Positions 10,215 to 19,982 of a stretch of 64,000 nucleotides of DNA are shown here, one piece after another (the first letter of the stretch is position 1; the number at the start of each line of letters is the position of its first letter). Below the pieces are notes generated by a model. The model did no database searches, was not told the DNA's origin, and saw nothing but the letters and a program-made list of their open reading frames with translations. Source of the DNA: Serinicoccus profundi (lineage in GTDB: Bacteria; Actinomycetota; Actinomycetes; Actinomycetales; Dermatophilaceae). Both the position numbers and the translations under genes were made by a program. The stretch spans positions 992,001 through 1,056,000 of the forward strand of contig NZ_CP042862.1 of the NCBI RefSeq assembly GCF_008001015.1, in the 5' to 3' direction.

Positions 10215-12023
10215 TCACTCGCGGGTGGGCATCTCCTGCGTGAGCAGGTCGAAGCGCACCAGGTCGTCCACGCTGCCGTCGCGCAGGGTCTCGGCCTGAC
10301 GGTCCCGGCCCACCTCGCGGAGTCCGGCCGCGAGTGCGACGCGCTGGCTCGCGAGGTTGCTGCCCGCTGCCCGCAGCCAGACCCGCGGCAGGCCCAGGCC
10401 CTGCTCCGAGACCGGGGCGACGGCATACCTGATGACCGCGCGCACCGCCGCCGTGCTCACCCCACGGCCACGCGCGTCCGGGTGAGCCCAGTAGCCGAGC
10501 TCCCCGGGCGCCTCAGAGGCCGTCGATGCGCTCAGGCTGACCGCCCCCAGCACCCGATCATCGGCGGCGTCCGCCACGGCCCAGGTGCGGCGAACGCCGC
10601 GCTCGACGGCGGTGGCGCAGGTCTCCATGAACGCCTCAGCCTCCGGCTGGCCGTAAGGGGCAGGCAGTTCGGGAAGGTACTGCTGGGTGAGCGGATCGTT
10701 GACCGCCTCGACGATCCGGTCGGCGTCACCCGAGCGCCAGGGGCGCAGCACCAGCCCGGCCGACCGGAGCGTGGGCAGCACCTCACCGGCGGTGGCGAGC
10801 GGCTCCTGCGCCGATGGGGCGGGGGGCGGGTCCTCCGGCTGCCCCTGCTCGTCCAGGAGCAGGGCGAAGCGGGAGGTGGCATACCTCTGGCCCCCGGCCT
10901 CGTAGACGCACGACGCGGGTTCGGTGACTGTCCACCGGAAGCCGGCCCGCACGAGCGCGCGGTGGGAGGCGGTGTTGCGCTCGTCGGTCTGCGCGGCGAT
11001 CCGGTGCACGCCGAGCTCGGCCGCGGCATACCGGGTGACGAGCCGCAACGCCTGGGTCATCGCGCCTCGACCGCGCCCGGCCGGGAGCAACCAGTAGCCC
11101 ACCTCGCAGCAGCCGCGGGCGAAGGGGTCCTGCAGGTCGAAGAGCGAGATCGAGCCGAGCGCCGCGTCCGAGCGGCCGTCGGCGATGCACCAGGTGAGGC
11201 CATGCCCGAGCAGCGCCGACTCGTGCCGTGACCTCGTCCAGGCGCTCACGGCCTCCTCGCCGACGCCTGGCAGGATCGGGCCGACGAACGCACGGGCCAC
11301 GTCGTCCACCGACACCAGGGCGGCGGTGTCGTCGACATCCGCGCGCCAGGGCCGCAGGCGGATGTCGCCGTCCTCCTCGCCGAGCACCGGGATCTCCCGC
11401 CACAGGTATGCCGGTTCGCGCGGCTCGTCGCGGTGCAGCGTCGCGAGCCACCCGTCGTGCGGCGCGGTGTCCTCGCCCCACCCGGGCAGCAGTCCTCTGA
11501 CCTGCACCGGCACCGAGAAGCCCAGCCGCCATGCGACCCGGCGGGAGGCCCAGTTGCCGACCTCGGCCCGCCAGCGCGCCAGGACGATGCCGTCCTCGTC
11601 GAAGGCGTGGTCGAGGGCCAGGCCGAGCGCCCGGGTGGCGACCCCTCGACCACGGTGGTCCGGGTGGACGGCATACCCGACCTCGGCCGCGCCGTGGCCG
11701 TCCGGGCGGTACTCCACGGTCCCGGCCGGGAGCCATACCGTGCCCTCGCCGTCGTCGCCGTCCTCGCCGTGCTGCTCGGTGACCTCGACCACCCACCGGC
11801 GGGGGGTCCAGGGCTGCGTCCGCTCCCAGCCCTCCTGGGCCACCGCGATCGCCGAACGCGCCGTGCTCTCGTCGCGGACGGGCACCGCGTCGCCCCACCG
11901 CCGGGTCTGCTCGTCCCGGCCCAGCTGCACCAGCATCGGCACGTGCTCCGGCCCCGGCGGGACGATCCGCAGCCCCGTGCTGCGGCGCACCGGCCCCGCG
12001 CTCGATGCGGCATCCTCAGCCAT
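10215..12023 (-). CDS. Three tandem GNAT acetyltransferase domains in one protein
   Basis: A 602-residue protein made of three RimJ/RimL-type N-acetyltransferase domains, at about 18-205, 225-395 and 430-600. Each has its own acetyl-CoA binding motif: HPDHRGRGVATRA, LPAGRGRGAMTQA and HPDARGRGVSTAA. The family transfers acetyl groups to protein N-termini, antibiotics or small amines; the substrate cannot be read from sequence. ATG 12023 lies 7 nt after TAGGCT, which overlaps the secA box on the other strand. The antisense frame stays open into secA as far as 14405, but the methionine at 12023 and the box define the start. Single GNAT proteins are about 180 residues, so this looks like repeated internal duplication; the three copies are well diverged. 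Confidence 0.85.
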   Translation of the reverse strand: MAEDAASSAGPVRRSTGLRIVPPGPEHVPMLVQLGRDEQTRRWGDAVPVRDESTARSAIAVAQEGWERTQPWTPRRWVVEVTEQHGEDGDDGEGTVWLPAGTVEYRPDGHGAAEVGYAVHPDHRGRGVATRALGLALDHAFDEDGIVLARWRAEVGNWASRRVAWRLGFSVPVQVRGLLPGWGEDTAPHDGWLATLHRDEPREPAYLWREIPVLGEEDGDIRLRPWRADVDDTAALVSVDDVARAFVGPILPGVGEEAVSAWTRSRHESALLGHGLTWCIADGRSDAALGSISLFDLQDPFARGCCEVGYWLLPAGRGRGAMTQALRLVTRYAAAELGVHRIAAQTDERNTASHRALVRAGFRWTVTEPASCVYEAGGQRYATSRFALLLDEQGQPEDPPPAPSAQEPLATAGEVLPTLRSAGLVLRPWRSGDADRIVEAVNDPLTQQYLPELPAPYGQPEAEAFMETCATAVERGVRRTWAVADAADDRVLGAVSLSASTASEAPGELGYWAHPDARGRGVSTAAVRAVIRYAVAPVSEQGLGLPRVWLRAAGSNLASQRVALAAGLREVGRDRQAETLRDGSVDDLVRFDLLTQEMPTRE

Positions 12024-12029
12024 GCCCGT

Positions 12030-12036
12030 TAGCCTA
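12030..12036. promoter_or_regulatory. Shared bidirectional -10 box, secA and triple-GNAT gene
   Basis: TAGCCTA. Read on the + strand, TAGCCT (12030-12035) ends 6 nt before the secA GTG. Read on the - strand, TAGGCT (12036-12031) ends 7 nt before the GNAT ATG. Only 18 bp separate the two start codons, so any two promoters here must overlap. Confidence 0.5.
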
Positions 12037-12041
12037 GACGG

Positions 12042-14765
<2,724 letters not shown>

Positions 14766-14890
14766 ACCACTCTCACCGGCCGCTGCGCCGACTGACGGCC
14801 TCCACGTCATCTGACAGCCGCCTCGAGCAGGCTGATGGATGACATCGCGGCTGACAGTCGCTGCACCGAAGAACAGCGCCGTCGCTGCGC

Positions 14891-15418
14891 TCAGCCGAGC
14901 TCGAGGGCGGTGATGAGCCAGCGCCCGTCGACGCCGCTCATCCGCAGCGCCAGGGCGCGGACCCGCCCGTCCAGGTGGACGACGGCCGCGATCTCGCACA
15001 CCCCGTCGGCCGGGTGGCACTCCCGCAGGGCACGCACCCGCGGTGGCTGGGCTCGCTGCGGGCCGCGTCGACGCGCCAGCTGGGCGCGCCGGGCCACCCG
15101 CTCCCGGACCTCGGGTGCCATCCACCGGGAGAGCTGGTCGACCGGTCGCGTCCCGGCATAGATCTCCAGCAGGGCGCGGATCATCCGGTCGGCCCAGGCC
15201 CGGGCCTCGGGGAGGTCGTCGGTAGCCGTGGCCTGCGGGCCGAAGAAGGTGTCGTAGGCCTCCTGCCGGAAGTCGACCGCCAGCGATCCCTGCACGTAGT
15301 CGTCGCGAGCCGGCATCTCCGGCGGTGCTGCCTGCCAGTCCACGCCCTCGGCGGCAGGCTCCGCGGTGCCCACGAGCCGCAGGTGCAGGACCCCGGGGGC
15401 ACGCTCCGCGCCGGTCAT
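14891..15418 (-). CDS. Rv3235-family protein (DUF6459)
   Basis: A 175-residue protein resembling the Rv3235 family, which sits near secA in mycobacteria as here. The function is unknown. The C-terminal two-thirds holds the recognisable part, with the segments FFGPQATATDDLP, WADRMIRALLEIYAGTRPV and a last beta-rich stretch ending in GRWLITALELG. There is no signal peptide or membrane helix. ATG 15418 overlaps the stop of the upstream LysM gene in an ATGA junction, so the two are translationally coupled. In related genomes the pair is often near secA and hpf. Family membership rests on recognition of these segments plus context. Confidence 0.7.
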   Translation of the reverse strand: MTGAERAPGVLHLRLVGTAEPAAEGVDWQAAPPEMPARDDYVQGSLAVDFRQEAYDTFFGPQATATDDLPEARAWADRMIRALLEIYAGTRPVDQLSRWMAPEVRERVARRAQLARRRGPQRAQPPRVRALRECHPADGVCEIAAVVHLDGRVRALALRMSGVDGRWLITALELG

Positions 15419-16206
15419 CGTCGTCCCTCCGAGGCCCCGGGCACGACGAGCTCCTGGCCGGGCAGGAGGAGGTCGGGGTCGGGACCGATGGTGGCGAGGT
15501 TGGCGGCATACCACCGCGGCCACTCCTCGGCGATGTCGGCCGAGGTGGCCCCCGGGCCCAGCGACCGCGCCGCGAGGTCCCAGAGGGTGTCCCCCCGGCG
15601 GACGACGACACTCTCGGGCAGGTCGTCGGCCGGCGCGCCGCTGACCAGGCCGATCTGCCCCGGAGGTCGACTCTCCGACGACGGCGTGCGGGGCGTCCAC
15701 CCCGGGAGCGGCACGTCCAGCGACTCCGATCCATCACCACGCGCTGATGACGGTCCGTCACCGCTCGCCTGCACGGGGCCGGGGGCCGGGTGCTCGGGCA
15801 GGGTGCCCTCGCTCGCGGACAGGGTGGAGGCCGACACCGGCGCGGCGTGCGCCCCAGCTCCCCCCGCCACCCCCGCGCCCAGGGACACGAGCACGGCGGC
15901 GGCGACGCGGACGGCCGCCGAGCGGGAGCGCGCCGCCGCCGCGGGGCGGGCGTCGGGGCGCACGTGCCACGCGGCCGCGATCAGGACGGCGGCGACCCAC
16001 ACGAGCAGTGCGGTCGCGAGCGCGAGCAGCGCTCCGAGGAGGTCGGCGGCGAAACCCTCGGCGCCGGCGCCGACCCACGCGTGCGCCGCCTCGCGTCCGA
16101 CTGCTGCCGCCCCGCCGAGCGCGCCCAGGCTGCCGAGCGCACCCCAGGCGCTCGGGCGCCAGCCGGACTGCCCCGCATCCGCCCTGTGCGCTGTGCTGGT
16201 CCTCAT
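15415..16206 (-). CDS. LysM-domain membrane protein
   Basis: A 263-residue envelope protein. Hydrophobic segments occur at about 57-80 and 100-120, then a proline/serine-rich linker, then a C-terminal LysM domain (about 200-258) with VVRRGDTLWDLAARSLG and LLLPGQELVVP. LysM binds N-acetylglucosamine in peptidoglycan, so the protein probably anchors or senses the cell wall. Start ATG 16206 has a purine-rich AGGGGGA on the coding strand 4-10 nt upstream. It is the first gene of a two-gene unit with the Rv3235-type gene. A palindrome lies directly upstream of the start. Confidence 0.75.
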   Translation of the reverse strand: MRTSTAHRADAGQSGWRPSAWGALGSLGALGGAAAVGREAAHAWVGAGAEGFAADLLGALLALATALLVWVAAVLIAAAWHVRPDARPAAAARSRSAAVRVAAAVLVSLGAGVAGGAGAHAAPVSASTLSASEGTLPEHPAPGPVQASGDGPSSARGDGSESLDVPLPGWTPRTPSSESRPPGQIGLVSGAPADDLPESVVVRRGDTLWDLAARSLGPGATSADIAEEWPRWYAANLATIGPDPDLLLPGQELVVPGASEGRR

Positions 16207-16219
16207 GAGTCCCCCTGCC

Positions 16220-16236
16220 GATGCCTCAGAGGCATC
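16220..16236. promoter_or_regulatory. Perfect palindrome, operator-like
   Basis: GATGCCTC-A-GAGGCATC: 8-bp arms around a single base, in the region between the divergent LysM gene (start 16206) and the unknown gene at 16360. The size and spacing are those of a dimeric repressor or activator site. It lies 14 bp upstream of the LysM start codon. Confidence 0.45.
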
Positions 16237-16246
16237 TGATGTGTCT

Positions 16247-16266
16247 GTTTGAGTTCGTTTGCGTTC
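16247..16266. repeat. Tandem 10-bp direct repeat in promoter region
   Basis: GTTTGAGTTC followed immediately by GTTTGCGTTC (9 of 10 identical), in an AT-richer patch 10 bp from the palindrome. One helical turn apart, the two copies would lie on the same face of DNA. Possible activator or anti-activator site. Confidence 0.35.
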
Positions 16267-16359
16267 GATGACGGCAATCTACGACGAGCCGGTGGGCCCG
16301 TCAAGGTGCCTGTGGACGGCAGCCGCGTGCGGGGACGTGCGGCTGGCAGGATGAGAGGT

Positions 16360-16905
16360 ATGCGGTGGGACCAGCTCTTCGAGGACCTCGAGGCCCAGCA
16401 GGCCGAGTGGGAGCGCCGCGAGCGGGAGACCGAGGCCGCCGAGCACACCAGGGCCGAGCGCGCCCGGGTGACCCTGGGGGACCGGCTCGCGGCCGATGTG
16501 GGGCGTGGGGTGCGGGTGCGTCTGCGGGGTGTCGGCCGGCTCCAGGGCCGGCTCGTCGACGTGGGCCCCGACTGGCTGCTGCTGCACGACCTGCATCAGC
16601 CGGACCACCAGGAGCGTCTCGTCGTCCTGGACGCGCTGCTCGCCGTCGAGGGACTGACCGGACGCGTGGACGACCGCCCCCGCCGGCGGAGCCTGCGTCA
16701 GGCGCTGCGGGCGATCAGCCGGGACCGCTCTCGCGTGCGGGTCCACGACCAGGAGGGCGAGCACCTGAGCGGGACGATCGACCGGGTCCTGGCCGACCAT
16801 CTCGACCTGGCCAGGCACGCCGACGACGAGCCGAGACGGGCCGGGGCCGTGCGTGGCGTGGTGGCGCTGCCCTACGACGGCATCGCCATGATCCAGCGGC
16901 TCTGA
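16360..16905 (+). CDS. Conserved actinobacterial protein of unknown function
   Basis: A 181-residue soluble protein. The N-terminal 40 residues are a charged helix (RWDQLFEDLEAQQAEWERRE) likely to coil. Next come two beta-rich stretches around GVRVRLRGVGRLQGRLVDVG and RVRVHDQEGEHLSGTIDRV that look like repeated small beta-barrel units; the fold assignment is inference. Relatives are sometimes labelled Fis-family regulator, but no helix-turn-helix is visible. ATG 16360 is chosen over ATG 16351 because CAGGAT ends 7 nt upstream, the leaderless spacing. It is divergent from the LysM gene and convergent with the small HTH gene. Confidence 0.65.
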   Translation: MRWDQLFEDLEAQQAEWERRERETEAAEHTRAERARVTLGDRLAADVGRGVRVRLRGVGRLQGRLVDVGPDWLLLHDLHQPDHQERLVVLDALLAVEGLTGRVDDRPRRRSLRQALRAISRDRSRVRVHDQEGEHLSGTIDRVLADHLDLARHADDEPRRAGAVRGVVALPYDGIAMIQRL

Positions 16906-16925
16906 GACGCCGCGGACCTAGACGC

Positions 16926-17141
16926 TCACGGGCCGTCGCCGAGGTGCAGGGACTCGCGGGTCTGGGCATACATCCGCTGGATGTAGGCCTCGAGCTCATC
17001 GGCCTCGACCCGCCACACCCCGCGCCCCCCGAGCTTGACCCCGGGCAGGTCGCCGGACCGGACGAGCGCCTTGACCTGGGAGAGCGAGACGTTGAGGGTG
17101 TCCGCCACGTCGGTGAGCGTCAGGAATCTGGGCCCGGCCAC
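16926..17141 (-). CDS. Small excisionase-type helix-turn-helix protein
   Basis: A 71-residue DNA-binding protein of the MerR-like/excisionase fold: FLTLTDVADTLNVSLSQVKAL forms the helix-turn-helix, and VKLGGRGVWRVEADELEAYI forms the wing and following helix. It has no effector domain. Proteins like this act as small developmental or autoregulatory factors in actinobacteria; the target here is unknown. GTG 17141 is preceded on the coding strand by GAGGAGA (17154-17148) with 6 nt spacing. It is divergent from the SAF/CpaE-like pair, and an inverted repeat lies in the shared promoter region, so autoregulation or control of that pair is a reasonable guess. Confidence 0.75.
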   Translation of the reverse strand: MAGPRFLTLTDVADTLNVSLSQVKALVRSGDLPGVKLGGRGVWRVEADELEAYIQRMYAQTRESLHLGDGP

Positions 17142-17163
17142 GCGGGTCTCCTCTCGTCGTCCT

Positions 17164-17190
17164 GACCAAGATTTTACGGATTCTTTGGTC
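17164..17190. promoter_or_regulatory. AT-rich inverted repeat upstream of HTH gene
   Basis: GACCAA (17164-17169) and TTGGTC (17185-17190) flank a 15-bp AT-rich core in an otherwise GC-rich region. It is 23 bp upstream of the small HTH gene and 93 bp upstream of the SAF gene. Directly after it, TACCGT at 17191-17196 could be a -10 box for the SAF gene. Confidence 0.35.
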
Positions 17191-17282
17191 TACCGTGACC
17201 CGCCTGTGGACAAGATGCAGGCAGGCTGCCTCCGGGACGTTATCGTGCGGAGGGGTTTGACAGGACCGAAGGGGGCCTCGAC

Positions 17283-17966
17283 ATGGGATCGACAGGGTCG
17301 GCAGGCGACGAGCAGGGACGGACGGTGCGTCGGCTCCAGGCGCCGGGGTGGCGTGACCTGCGCCTCGTGGTGGGGCTGCTGCTCGTCGTGCTCTCGGTGG
17401 CCGGCGGCGCCCGCCTCGTCTCGAGCCTCGACGACACCCACCCGGTGTATGCCGCCTCGCGGGACCTCCTGCCCGGCCAGCCGGTGGAGGAGGGCGACCT
17501 CGTCGCCGTGCAGGTGCAGCTGGGGGAGGCGACCTCCGGCTACCTCGACGCCGCGGACCCTGTCTCCTCCGGCACCTACCTCCTGCGGGGAGTCTCGGCC
17601 GGCGAGCTGGTGCCCGCCGCAGCCGTCGGCACGCAGCGCGAGGCCCTCGACAAGACGGTCAACGTCCCCGTCGACGGCTCCGCGGTGTCCGGCCTGCAGG
17701 CCGGGACGGCGGTCGACGTCTGGGTGAGCCGCCGCGACGCCGAGGCGACCGGTGAGGCCTACCTCGACCCTGAGCTGCTCCTGCCCGGTGCTCTCATCGA
17801 CCACGTCGCCGATCAGCCCGGCGGGCTGGGGGCCTCCCTGGGTCGCTCCTCCGTCGCCCTCGTCGTGCCGGCCGACCGGGTGGGTGACGTCATCGGCGCC
17901 GTCGACCAGGACGCCCGGCTGACCCTGGTGCCCGCACCACGCACCCAGGCGGAGCCGGGCGGGTGA
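17283..17966 (+). CDS. SAF-domain membrane-anchored protein (CpaB/RcpC-like)
   Basis: A 227-residue protein with one N-terminal transmembrane helix (about 27-47, LRLVVGLLLVVLSVAGGARL) and an SAF-like domain from about 55 to 120, as in the pilus assembly protein CpaB/RcpC, followed by a C-terminal extension. CpaB proteins work with a secretin in Flp pilus assembly, but none of the other tad genes (TadA ATPase, TadB/C, pilin) are in this window, so a pilus role is unproven. Start ATG 17283. The stop TGA overlaps the GTG of the next gene in a GTGA junction, so the two are coupled. Confidence 0.7.
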   Translation: MGSTGSAGDEQGRTVRRLQAPGWRDLRLVVGLLLVVLSVAGGARLVSSLDDTHPVYAASRDLLPGQPVEEGDLVAVQVQLGEATSGYLDAADPVSSGTYLLRGVSAGELVPAAAVGTQREALDKTVNVPVDGSAVSGLQAGTAVDVWVSRRDAEATGEAYLDPELLLPGALIDHVADQPGGLGASLGRSSVALVVPADRVGDVIGAVDQDARLTLVPAPRTQAEPGG

Positions 17967-19381
17967 GCCGGCCGCTCGTCACCGCCGTGGCCCCTCGCTG
18001 GGAGAGCCAGGTCGCGGCCCTGCTGGGCGGGTCGGTGCAGGCGCGTCTCGTGCGCCGGTGCGCCGACCTGCCAGAGCTGCTCGGCGTCACCCGGGCCGGC
18101 CTCGCCGAGGTGGCCCTCGTCTCCCACGACCTGCGCGGCATGGACCGCGAGTCGGTGCAGGCGTTGGGTGCCGCGGGTGCCCAGGTCGTCGGGCTGCACC
18201 CGCGCGAGGACGACGACGCCGCCCGGACGCTGCGGCGCTGGGGCATCGAGGCGCTGCTGGAGCTGGACAGCACGACCGACCAGCTCGACGCCGTCCTCCT
18301 CGCCCTGCGGGAGCGACCGGGGGGTGAGCACGGCGATCTGGACGACGGTGGCGACCGCGGGGTGAGCGGGTCCACGGATCCGCACGGGGTCGAGGGCGAC
18401 GTCTCCCGACAGCGCTCGGCCGGGCGGACTCCGCTGCTCCTCGACGACGCCCCCCAGGGCCAGGCAGCGCCCGACGGTGACGCGGCACCGGACGAGACCG
18501 ACGACGAGGCGGGGGGCGACGAGCCGTCCGAGGAGGGCCAGGTCGTCGTCGTGTGGGGCCCGCACGGCAGCACCGGGCGCACCACGATCGCCGTCAACCT
18601 CGCCAGCGAGCTGGCCTCACCGACCCAGCGCGTCATCCTCATCGACGCCGACACCTACGGGGCGACCGTCGCCCAGGCGCTGGCCGTGCTCGACGAGTCT
18701 CCCGGGGTGGCGGCCGCGGCCCGCGCCGCCGACCAGGGCACCCTCGATCCCGAGGCGCTGCTGCACCTGGCCCCCCAGGTACGTCCCGGGTTGCTCGTCC
18801 TCACCGGCCTGCCCCGCGCCGACCGGTGGACCGAGCTGCGCGAGACCGCCCTGGCCGACGTCATCCAGCACGCGCGGGCCGTGGCGCGCTGGGTGGTCAT
18901 CGACGTCGCCCCCACCGTGGAGCAGGACGAGGAGCTCTCCTTCGACACCAGCGCGCCCCGGCGCAACGGTGCCACCCTGTGCGCGCTCGAGGAGGCCGAC
19001 CGCGTCCTCGTCGTGGGCTCGGGCGACCCCGTCGGCCTCCAGCGGCTCGTCCGGTCCTTGGACGCCCTCCCCGGCCTCACCGCGGCACGGGCGGACGTCG
19101 TGGTCACCCGCGTGCGCCCCGGCCCGGTGGGCCCTGAGCCGGGGCGTCGCATCAGCGAGACCCTGCGGCGTTTCGCGGGCACCGACCAGGTCCACCTCGT
19201 GCCGGAGGACCGCGACGCGCTCGACGCCGCGCTGCTGCACGGGCATACCCTCTCCGAGACCCGGCCCTCCAGCCCGGCCCGCGAGTCGATCCGGACGCTC
19301 GCCCACCTCGTCACCGGTCAGCGTGGACCGGCCGACCCGGCCCGTCGTCGCCGGTGGTGGCTGCGCCGGGGGGCCTCCTGA
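17963..19381 (+). CDS. CpaE/MinD-like P-loop protein with altered Walker A
   Basis: A 472-residue protein: an N-terminal receiver-like domain (about 1-115), an acidic linker (130-190), and a C-terminal MinD/ParA-like domain. The expected deviant Walker A is present only in changed form: residues 201-208 read HGSTGRTT where active relatives have KGGxGKT, so both lysines are replaced (His201, Arg206). Downstream LIDADTYGATVAQ and VVIDVAP keep the rest of the fold. Similar changes occur in the mycobacterial septum-site protein family. Such proteins help place envelope machines or septa; ATP hydrolysis here is doubtful. Translationally coupled to the SAF gene. Confidence 0.7.
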   Translation: MSRPLVTAVAPRWESQVAALLGGSVQARLVRRCADLPELLGVTRAGLAEVALVSHDLRGMDRESVQALGAAGAQVVGLHPREDDDAARTLRRWGIEALLELDSTTDQLDAVLLALRERPGGEHGDLDDGGDRGVSGSTDPHGVEGDVSRQRSAGRTPLLLDDAPQGQAAPDGDAAPDETDDEAGGDEPSEEGQVVVVWGPHGSTGRTTIAVNLASELASPTQRVILIDADTYGATVAQALAVLDESPGVAAAARAADQGTLDPEALLHLAPQVRPGLLVLTGLPRADRWTELRETALADVIQHARAVARWVVIDVAPTVEQDEELSFDTSAPRRNGATLCALEEADRVLVVGSGDPVGLQRLVRSLDALPGLTAARADVVVTRVRPGPVGPEPGRRISETLRRFAGTDQVHLVPEDRDALDAALLHGHTLSETRPSSPARESIRTLAHLVTGQRGPADPARRRRWWLRRGAS

Positions 19382-19493
19382 CACCCGGCTCCCGCCGTGC
19401 CCCGACCACCGCCAAGGAGGCCGGATCTGACACCATGGCCGTGCGGCCGCAGCACGCGGCCGACCAGGCGGACCGATGACCAGGAGGTCGGCG

Positions 19494-19952
19494 ATGACGA
19501 CCGTGCGCTGCTACGTGCCGGTGGACGCTGCCCAGCTCGTGTCGCTGCGCGACGACCGCACGATCACCGGGCCGCTGCCCGCGACCACGGTGACCGAGGC
19601 GCTGCGTGCCGAGGAGCCGGGAGCCGACACCGACGAGCTGGAGTATGCCGCCGCGCAGGTGGCGGCCGTCCGGCTCGCCGCGTCCGGGGCGCCGGTGCTG
19701 CTGGCCGCGGTCGACGTCGATGCCGAGCGCATCACGACGGCTCCCGACGCGGGAGCCTGGATCGAGGTGTCGTCGGTGGGCCTGCCCAGGGTCGCCGCCC
19801 TGCACCTCGGTGACGACGTCGTCACCGGCGACCGCGCGCAGGTCACGGACGCGCTGGACCAGGGCGTCGAGCTGTCGTGGTTCGACACCACCGAGCTCGA
19901 GCACGTGCTGGAGCTGACCGAGCGCCTGGAGCGCACCGAGACCACCGGCTGA
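19494..19952 (+). CDS. DUF6912 family protein
   Basis: A 152-residue cytosolic protein of a conserved actinobacterial family of unknown function: it begins MTTVRCYVPVDAAQLVSL, has an alanine-rich middle, and ends in acidic helices. No catalytic motif, membrane segment or signal peptide is seen. ATG 19494 is preferred over ATG 19476 because CAGGAGGT (19481-19488) lies 5 nt before it. Upstream is a 112-nt gap after the CpaE-like gene that contains a GC-rich imperfect hairpin (about 19437-19462). pruA follows after 30 nt in the same direction and is probably co-transcribed. Confidence 0.65.
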   Translation: MTTVRCYVPVDAAQLVSLRDDRTITGPLPATTVTEALRAEEPGADTDELEYAAAQVAAVRLAASGAPVLLAAVDVDAERITTAPDAGAWIEVSSVGLPRVAALHLGDDVVTGDRAQVTDALDQGVELSWFDTTELEHVLELTERLERTETTG

Positions 19953-19982
19953 CCCGCCGGTCCCACCAGAGGAGATCACGCC

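Noticed and set aside
17257-17262. TTGACA as a -35 box for the SAF gene
   Set aside because: Only 20 bp remain before the start codon, too few for a -10 and transcription start at normal spacing.
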